Positions 24,043-28,289 of a DNA stretch of 28,289 nucleotides are shown piece after piece (within the stretch, counting starts at the first letter, position 1; every line of letters starts with the position of its first letter). The position numbers and the translations under genes are program-made. Source of the stretch: Phycisphaerales bacterium UBA854 (GTDB taxonomy: Bacteria; Planctomycetota; Phycisphaerae; Phycisphaerales; SM1A02); the NCBI GenBank assembly GCA_002295885.1, contig DBGM01000012.1, forward strand, positions 1-28,289. Direction: 5' to 3'. The notes below the pieces were generated by a model. It did no database searches. It was given only the letters and a program-made list of their open reading frames with translations, and had not been told where the DNA came from.

Positions 24043-24675
24043 TCAGTCGGCGGTGAGATGCCGGATGATCGCCGGCACGGCCTCGCCCAATGCGTGCAGT
24101 GCGGTTGGAATGTCCCACTCCTGCCGGGCGCGATCGCCGGTGTGGTTGGAGATCGCGCGGATCTCCATGCCGCGCACGCCGAGTCGACGGGCGGCGTGCA
24201 CGACGGCGGCCCCTTCCATCGCTTCGGCCACCGCGGAGGTGCGGCGGGCGATCAGTTCGGCCTGCAGATCGCTGCCCGAGCAGGTGGCCACGGTCGCGAT
24301 GCGTCCCACGAGCACGGGTTCGGGAAGCCGCTCCAGCAGGGCGGGGTCGACGGGCACGGTGTTGCCCTCGAAGTCGCCCAGGGGGAAGCCCATCGCCGTC
24401 ATGTCGATGAACGCGTCGGGGGTGAGGAGTCCTTCTTCGGCGTAGACGCAGGCTTCGGCCACGAGGACGTCGCCGATGGTCAGTTCCACTCCGGGCAGCA
24501 TGCCGGCGATGCCGGCGGAGATCACCAGGTCGAAGGGACCGCGGGTGAGGATGGCCTCGGTGGTGGCCGCGGCGGCGTTGGTGCGTCCGACGCCGCCGGT
24601 GACGATGACCGCATCGGGAATCGATCCGAGGGCTTCGGATTCGGCGTCCACGGCGGTGACGATCAGGCAGCGCAC
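24043..24675 (-). CDS. mqnB: Futalosine hydrolase
   Basis: MqnB cleaves futalosine to dehypoxanthine futalosine and hypoxanthine in the alternative (futalosine) menaquinone pathway. The 210-residue product has the purine nucleosidase fold: GGVGRTNAAAAT, ISAGIAGMLPGVELTIGDVLVA, and MEGAAVVHAARRLGVRGMEIRAISN. EEGLLTPDAF and SNHTGDRARQEWDI are features of futalosine hydrolases rather than methylthioadenosine nucleosidases. E196-type catalytic placement in MEGAA fits. It starts with GTG, 3 nt after the hisS stop, so the two are co-transcribed. A general MTA/SAH nucleosidase role is the main alternative. Confidence 0.8.
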   Translation of the reverse strand: MRCLIVTAVDAESEALGSIPDAVIVTGGVGRTNAAAATTEAILTRGPFDLVISAGIAGMLPGVELTIGDVLVAEACVYAEEGLLTPDAFIDMTAMGFPLGDFEGNTVPVDPALLERLPEPVLVGRIATVATCSGSDLQAELIARRTSAVAEAMEGAAVVHAARRLGVRGMEIRAISNHTGDRARQEWDIPTALHALGEAVPAIIRHLTAD

Positions 24676-24678
24676 GGG

Positions 24679-26001
24679 TCAGCCGGTTCCGAGTCGGGAT
24701 TCGAGTTGGTCGAGTTCGACCTCGGTCTGGTCGCCCGAGTCGAGGTCCTTGACCACGACGCGGCCGTCGGCGAACTCCTCGCCGATGATCACCGCGTACC
24801 TGGCGCGGGCGCGGTTGGCGTCCTTGATGAGCTTGCCGAGGTTGCGGGTGGTCTTGTCGGTGGCCCGGGCGTGCAGTCCCGCGGCGCGGAGCCGGGTCAG
24901 CAGCGGCACTACGGCGTCGTCGGTGTCGTCGCCCATGGAGACGAGGAAGGCGTCGGGTCGCGGAAGCAGCTCGGCGCCGTCGGTGATCAGATCACGGTCG
25001 CGCAGCACGAGTTCGAGGACCACGTCGCCCATGCCGAAGCCGCAGGCGGGCAGCGAGGGGCCGCCGAAGCTTTCGACGAGCTGGTCGTAGCGGCCGCCGC
25101 CGGCGATGGCCCGTTCGTTGCCGCTGGTCTCGTGGATCTCCCACACGGCGCCGGTGTAGTAGGCGAGTCCGCGGACGATGGAGATGTCCCAGCGGCAGGC
25201 GTCGAGCAGTCCGCGGGCTTCGAGTTCGCGGCGCAGGGCGACGAGTTCGGTCAGGGCGTCGGCGGGCACGGACCAGGCCTCGGCCAGGGTGGCCGGGTCG
25301 GTGGAGGCGGGCACGCTGTCCCCGCCCAGGGCGCCCAGTCGGGCCACGGCGTCGTCGGTCAGTCCGAGTTCGGCGGCCTTGGCGGCGAAGGCGTCGGGAT
25401 CGATGCGGTCGCGCTTGTCGAGCAGGTCCTGGGCGTCGGTGATGCGGTCGTCGGCGACGCCGAGGTCGGCGAGAATCCGGTTGACGACGGCGCGGTGGCT
25501 GATGCGGACCTGCACGTCGTCGTGGGTCAGTCCGAGGCTGCGCAGGGCGGCGACGGCCACGGCGATGGTGTCGGCGTCGGCGGCGGGGGACGGGTCGCCG
25601 ATGACGTCGACGTTGAACTGCCGGAACTCGCGGAGCCGTCCCCGCTGGGGGCGCTCGGCGCGGTAGTGCCAGGGCATGGAGAACCAGCGGGTGGGCACGG
25701 CGAGTCCGCGTCCCTGGGCCGCGGCCATGCGGGCGAGGGTGGGGGTGAACTCGGGTCGCAGGGCGAAGTCGGTTTCGCCGCCGCTGCGCTGGAAGGAAAA
25801 GAGTTCGCTGACGATGCCCGGTCCGGACTTGCTGGTGTACAGCTCGAGGTGTTCGAAGGTGGGGCCCTCGATCTCGTCGAAGCCGTGGTTCACGGCGGCG
25901 TCGCGCCAGGCCCGCTCGATGTGGAGGCGGACGGCCATGTCGTCCGGGAGGAAGTCCCGGGTGCCGCGGGGGGCCTGGTAGACGTGGGAGGAGCCGGCCA
26001 T
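24679..26001 (-). CDS. hisS: Histidyl-tRNA synthetase
   Basis: HisRS charges tRNA-His in the cytoplasm. The 440-residue class II enzyme begins YQAPRGTRDFLP (8-19). It contains motif 2 (YRAERPQRGRLREFRQFNVDV), the histidine-binding segment IVRGLAYYTGAVWEI (usually LVRGLDYYT, so one Asp is Ala here) and motif 3 (ACGFGMGDVVLEL). The C-terminal anticodon-binding domain includes ALHARATDKTTRNLGKLIKDANR-like sequence ending in EEFADGRVVVKDL. The ATG at 26001 lies 7 nt from a TATCCT box, with no Shine-Dalgarno site. It is followed by mqnB in an operon. Confidence 0.95.
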   Translation of the reverse strand: MAGSSHVYQAPRGTRDFLPDDMAVRLHIERAWRDAAVNHGFDEIEGPTFEHLELYTSKSGPGIVSELFSFQRSGGETDFALRPEFTPTLARMAAAQGRGLAVPTRWFSMPWHYRAERPQRGRLREFRQFNVDVIGDPSPAADADTIAVAVAALRSLGLTHDDVQVRISHRAVVNRILADLGVADDRITDAQDLLDKRDRIDPDAFAAKAAELGLTDDAVARLGALGGDSVPASTDPATLAEAWSVPADALTELVALRRELEARGLLDACRWDISIVRGLAYYTGAVWEIHETSGNERAIAGGGRYDQLVESFGGPSLPACGFGMGDVVLELVLRDRDLITDGAELLPRPDAFLVSMGDDTDDAVVPLLTRLRAAGLHARATDKTTRNLGKLIKDANRARARYAVIIGEEFADGRVVVKDLDSGDQTEVELDQLESRLGTG

Positions 26002-26008
26002 GGAGGGC

Positions 26009-26014
26009 AGGATA
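26009..26014 (-). promoter_or_regulatory. -10 box (TATCCT) of putative leaderless hisS promoter
   Basis: On the minus strand TATCCT is followed by 7 nt and the hisS ATG, leaving about 1 nt of leader. There is no good -35 or Shine-Dalgarno site. It forms a divergent pair with the DUF429 gene promoter. Confidence 0.5.
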
Positions 26015-26044
26015 CCCCGACGGGCGGATCCACGTGGGAGACGG

Positions 26045-26073
26045 TTGTCCGGGCGGGGCGGCGTGCGTAGGGT
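26045..26073 (+). promoter_or_regulatory. Leaderless promoter of the DUF429 gene (-35 TTGTCC, -10 TAGGGT)
   Basis: TTGTCC (26045-26050) and TAGGGT (26068-26073) are separated by exactly 17 nt. The -10 box ends 6 nt before the ATG at 26080, so the predicted transcription start is the A of the start codon. This is the best complete promoter of the leaderless set in the window. Confidence 0.6.
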
Positions 26074-26079
26074 GCGTCG

Positions 26080-26820
26080 ATGGACGATCGCATCTGCATC
26101 GGTGCCGACGGATGTCCCGGCGGCTGGATCTGCGTGGTGTCGGCGGGGGACGGGCCGCTTCGCGCCGTGTTCACGCCGTCGCTGGGGGACGTGGTGGCGC
26201 ACCCGGCGGATGCGACGGTCGCGGTCGACATGCCCATCGGCCTGCCGGATGCGGAGCACGGGATGGAGCCGGGCATCCGGGGGTGCGATCGCGCGGCCCG
26301 GGGGCTGCTGGGGCATCCCCGGTCGTCCTCCGTCTTCCCGGCTCCGGTCCGCGATCTGCTGGCGATCGATTCCGGCGACATCGTGCGTGATCACACCGAG
26401 GCGTCCCGGATCAGTCAGGCGGTCTCGGGTCGCAAGGTGACCCGGCAGACGATGAACATCCTGCCCCGCATCCGCGAGGTGGACGAACTGCTGCAAAGCC
26501 GGCCGGCGCTGCGCGATCGGATCTTCGAGGTGCATCCGGAGTTGTCGTTCCGGGCCCTGCAGGGTTCGACGGTGGTCGACGGCAAGCGGACCCCGGCCGG
26601 CCGACGCTGCCGGTGGGATCTGCTGACGGACGTGTTCGGTTCGGAGGCGCTGGCGGGGGTGGAGGAACAGATCCGGGGCACCCCGGCCCGCACGGAGGAT
26701 CTGCTCGATGCGCTGGCGTGCCTCTGGTCGGCGGACCGGATCGCGCGGGGGGTGCACGGGACGGTTCCCGAGTCGCCCGAGCACGACGCCACGGGACTGC
26801 GGATGTCGATCAGCTGGTGA
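26080..26820 (+). CDS. DUF429 protein
   Basis: This 246-residue protein of the DUF429 family is thought to adopt an RNase H-like fold and has no established function. Recognisable pieces are the start IGADGCPGGWICVV (8-21), the VAVDMPIGLP motif (47-56), CDRAARGLLGHPRSSSVFPAP (a stretch near 69-89) and IFEVHPELSFRALQG with TEDLLDALACLWSA toward the end. Conserved Asp residues (D10, D50 and that in EDLLDA) could bind metal. It is a single gene, divergent from hisS, and ends 6 nt before the stop of the converging FG-GAP gene. Confidence 0.85.
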   Translation: MDDRICIGADGCPGGWICVVSAGDGPLRAVFTPSLGDVVAHPADATVAVDMPIGLPDAEHGMEPGIRGCDRAARGLLGHPRSSSVFPAPVRDLLAIDSGDIVRDHTEASRISQAVSGRKVTRQTMNILPRIREVDELLQSRPALRDRIFEVHPELSFRALQGSTVVDGKRTPAGRRCRWDLLTDVFGSEALAGVEEQIRGTPARTEDLLDALACLWSADRIARGVHGTVPESPEHDATGLRMSISW

Positions 26821-26826
26821 GGGGGC

Positions 26827-28188
26827 CTACGGGCAGTTGTTCCAGTTGGCGATGACCGTCAGGAGATCGGCCACGTTGACCTGCCCGTCACCGTTGACGT
26901 CACCGAGGCAGGGCGGAGGACATTCGTCGCAGGGCAGGCCCGGGAGATACTGCCCTCCGAGGTCTGCGCATTGTTCCTCGGTGAGGATGCTGCACCCGGT
27001 GCACACGCAGCAGGCGCCGTCACTTGGTGGAGTGGCTGTACGGTAGACATAGGCAGCCCCGCCTGGATCGACACCGGCGGCACCAATCACGCAAGTGTCG
27101 CCAAAGATGGAGACCCTTCCGAAGCGGTCGAAATCTTCGCCATCGAAGGCAGTGAGTTTTTGCATCTCACTCCAGCTGCCGTCGAGTTGCCTTTGATAGA
27201 CGTAGACGCTGCCAGCATTTTCTCCATTGTCGTCATCCCCAACCACGCCAACCACCGCCGCGTCTCCAGAGATGGCGACGTTTGATCCGAACGAATCAGG
27301 AGAGGTAGCCTCACTGGTGGCGATGAAGGCCTGGCTCCAGCTGCCATTCGAACCTCTTGAATAGATATAGGCCTTACCATTAGTTGCACTCGAATTGGAA
27401 TAGGCCCCGACTATGATGTGGTCGCCATCGATATCGACATCCCATCCATAATTGTCATCTTCTGTAGAAAACAGCTTCTGGAACTCGCTCCATGAGCCAT
27501 CGCTCTGACGTGTGTAGATATAAGCCACTCTTGGGAGCACACCACACGCTGGGGAGCCAACTACACACGTATCGCCGTCGATAGCGAGCCCATAGCCGTA
27601 CCCATCACATAATCCACCGCTGGATCCCGTGAGCATCTGCAGCAGACCCCAGACGCCACTGTTCTGACGCTTGTAGACGTACACTCTGCCCGGAGCGTCG
27701 GGCCCCTCTGCCTTTGCACCAACCAACACAGTATCACCGTGAACGGCAACGTTTCTGCCGAAATCCTGAGCACCGTTGCCGGCCCCGTTGAAAGACGCGA
27801 TTAGATTCCAGTTGCCACTTGCATCCCTGCTGAAGATATGAGCTGCACCGGTAAATGAGTCAGCGTATCTGTCGCCTATCACGCAAGTGTCGCCTTCGAT
27901 ATCGACTTGTAGACCGAATGAATATGGATTCCCAATTGCGGCAAGTTCAGCGGCTTCACTCCAACTCCCATCGGAATTTCTGTTGAAGATATAGGCACTT
28001 CCGCCAGGATCGACACCACTCGCTCCAATGACGCAAGTGTTACCGTCGATCGCAACCGCTCCTCCAAATCCATCTCCCGCTACAGCATCCGACGCAGTCA
28101 ACTGCTGCTCAAAGGCGAAGTCGCCAAGCCCGGTCCCGGCGAAGCTCAGCGACGCGACGGCCGCCACGATGAAGGTGCGAATGGTCAT
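26827..28188 (-). CDS. Secreted FG-GAP propeller protein with dockerin-like tail
   Basis: This 453-residue protein has a signal peptide (about 1-22, ending GTGLGD). Seven FG-GAP-type repeats follow (about 38-383). Each is near 50 residues and carries GDTCVIGA...G.AYI(Y/F).R...GSWSE patterns, suggesting a seven-bladed beta-propeller. A cysteine-rich segment (391-427, GACCVCTGCS) leads to a dockerin-like calcium loop LGDVNGDGQVNVADLLTVIANW (428-449). The ATG at 28188 has GAGGA just upstream. The repeat core is clearly AT-richer than the GC-rich signal and tail regions. FG-GAP propellers often bind ligands or calcium; this one is probably surface-exposed, but its partner is unknown. Confidence 0.87.
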   Translation of the reverse strand: MTIRTFIVAAVASLSFAGTGLGDFAFEQQLTASDAVAGDGFGGAVAIDGNTCVIGASGVDPGGSAYIFNRNSDGSWSEAAELAAIGNPYSFGLQVDIEGDTCVIGDRYADSFTGAAHIFSRDASGNWNLIASFNGAGNGAQDFGRNVAVHGDTVLVGAKAEGPDAPGRVYVYKRQNSGVWGLLQMLTGSSGGLCDGYGYGLAIDGDTCVVGSPACGVLPRVAYIYTRQSDGSWSEFQKLFSTEDDNYGWDVDIDGDHIIVGAYSNSSATNGKAYIYSRGSNGSWSQAFIATSEATSPDSFGSNVAISGDAAVVGVVGDDDNGENAGSVYVYQRQLDGSWSEMQKLTAFDGEDFDRFGRVSIFGDTCVIGAAGVDPGGAAYVYRTATPPSDGACCVCTGCSILTEEQCADLGGQYLPGLPCDECPPPCLGDVNGDGQVNVADLLTVIANWNNCP

Positions 28189-28207
28189 GGAGTCCTCTTT
28201 CCTTCTT

Positions 28208-28289
28208 CTACTCTTCGCAATCGCCCCAGTACTGGATGACGATTAGCAGGTCGATGACGTCCACTGTGCCGTTGGAGTCGAAGTCGGCG
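28208..28289 (-). CDS. 3' end of another secreted protein with dockerin-like tail (partial)
   Basis: Only the last 26 codons are inside the window. Read on the minus strand they give ADFDSNGTVDVIDLLIVIQY followed by WGDCEE and TAG. This is a third dockerin-like calcium loop in the window, with the same DLL..I..WG.C pattern as the proteins at 8549 and 26827. It lies 19 nt upstream of the FG-GAP gene on the same strand, so the two are probably an operon or tandem secreted-protein genes. The rest of the gene is off the right edge. Confidence 0.75.
   Translation of the reverse strand, partial: ADFDSNGTVDVIDLLIVIQYWGDCEE

Noticed and set aside
22645..26070. A 1141-codon open frame on the plus strand
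   Set aside because: It is fully antisense to pilN, pilM, mqnB and hisS, which all have strong motifs. Its composition is Gly/Asp/Val/His-rich without domains.
27080..28050. Recurring short DNA repeats (such as ACGCAAGTGT) that might be a CRISPR array or mobile repeat
   Set aside because: They are codons for the repeated GDTCVIG motif of the FG-GAP propeller, spaced by coding repeat units, not by unique spacers.

Overview
This is a GC-rich bacterial chromosome segment. It most likely comes from a planctomycete of the Phycisphaerae type, probably free-living and marine. That placement is inference. It rests on secreted proteins ending in a short dockerin-like tail (calcium loop, then DLL..I..WG.C), an oversized signal peptidase I, a futalosine-type menaquinone gene and the very high GC. 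I see no plasmid, phage, insertion sequence or CRISPR hallmark, so it looks like ordinary core chromosome with lineage-specific genes between housekeeping genes.

Layout. 1-2535 (+) is the translation/secretion block tuf (5'-truncated by the window edge), rpmG, tRNA-Trp, secE, nusG. The usual next genes (rplK, rplA and so on) are absent, and an orphan MoxR ATPase and an outer-membrane barrel protein follow (2569-4600, +). 4601-6939 (-) holds a secreted protein of unknown function translationally coupled to gmk. der diverges from gmk (7001-8428, +). 8549-11353 (+) is a large secreted metzincin-like protease with calcium-binding repeats, a propeller region and a dockerin-like tail. 11354-12495 (-) encodes an HD-domain protein and a bacterial-PH membrane protein, divergent from a RicT/PSP1 protein with an arginine-rich tail (12645-13943, +). 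14019-15904 (+) is lepB with a roughly 260-residue insertion, then a small AT-richer membrane protein. 15934-17730 (-) is a secreted protein of unknown function. 17797-19028 (+) is an iodotyrosine-deiodinase-like flavoprotein coupled to a DUF456 membrane protein. 19032-23895 (-) is a tight pilM-pilN-pilO-pilP-like-pilB cluster, preceded on the same strand by hisS-mqnB (24043-26001). 26080-26820 (+) is a DUF429 protein. The end (26827-28289, -) carries an FG-GAP propeller protein with a dockerin-like tail and the 3' end of another dockerin-tailed gene.

Themes. At least eight first-in-operon genes have a TANNNT box 6-9 nt before the start codon and no usable Shine-Dalgarno site, which points to leaderless transcripts. 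Genes inside operons, or with longer leaders, usually do have a Shine-Dalgarno site. Convergent gene pairs are packed to 0-29 nt, twice with abutting stop codons (TGATCA). The window is also rich in envelope and secretion functions: secE, signal peptidase I, a pilus/type II-like assembly platform, and three proteins with dockerin-like tails whose sorting role is unknown. I found no clear new defence or mobile system. The best leads are the leaderless promoter pattern, the signal peptidase insertion, the dockerin-like tails and the deiodinase-like enzyme.
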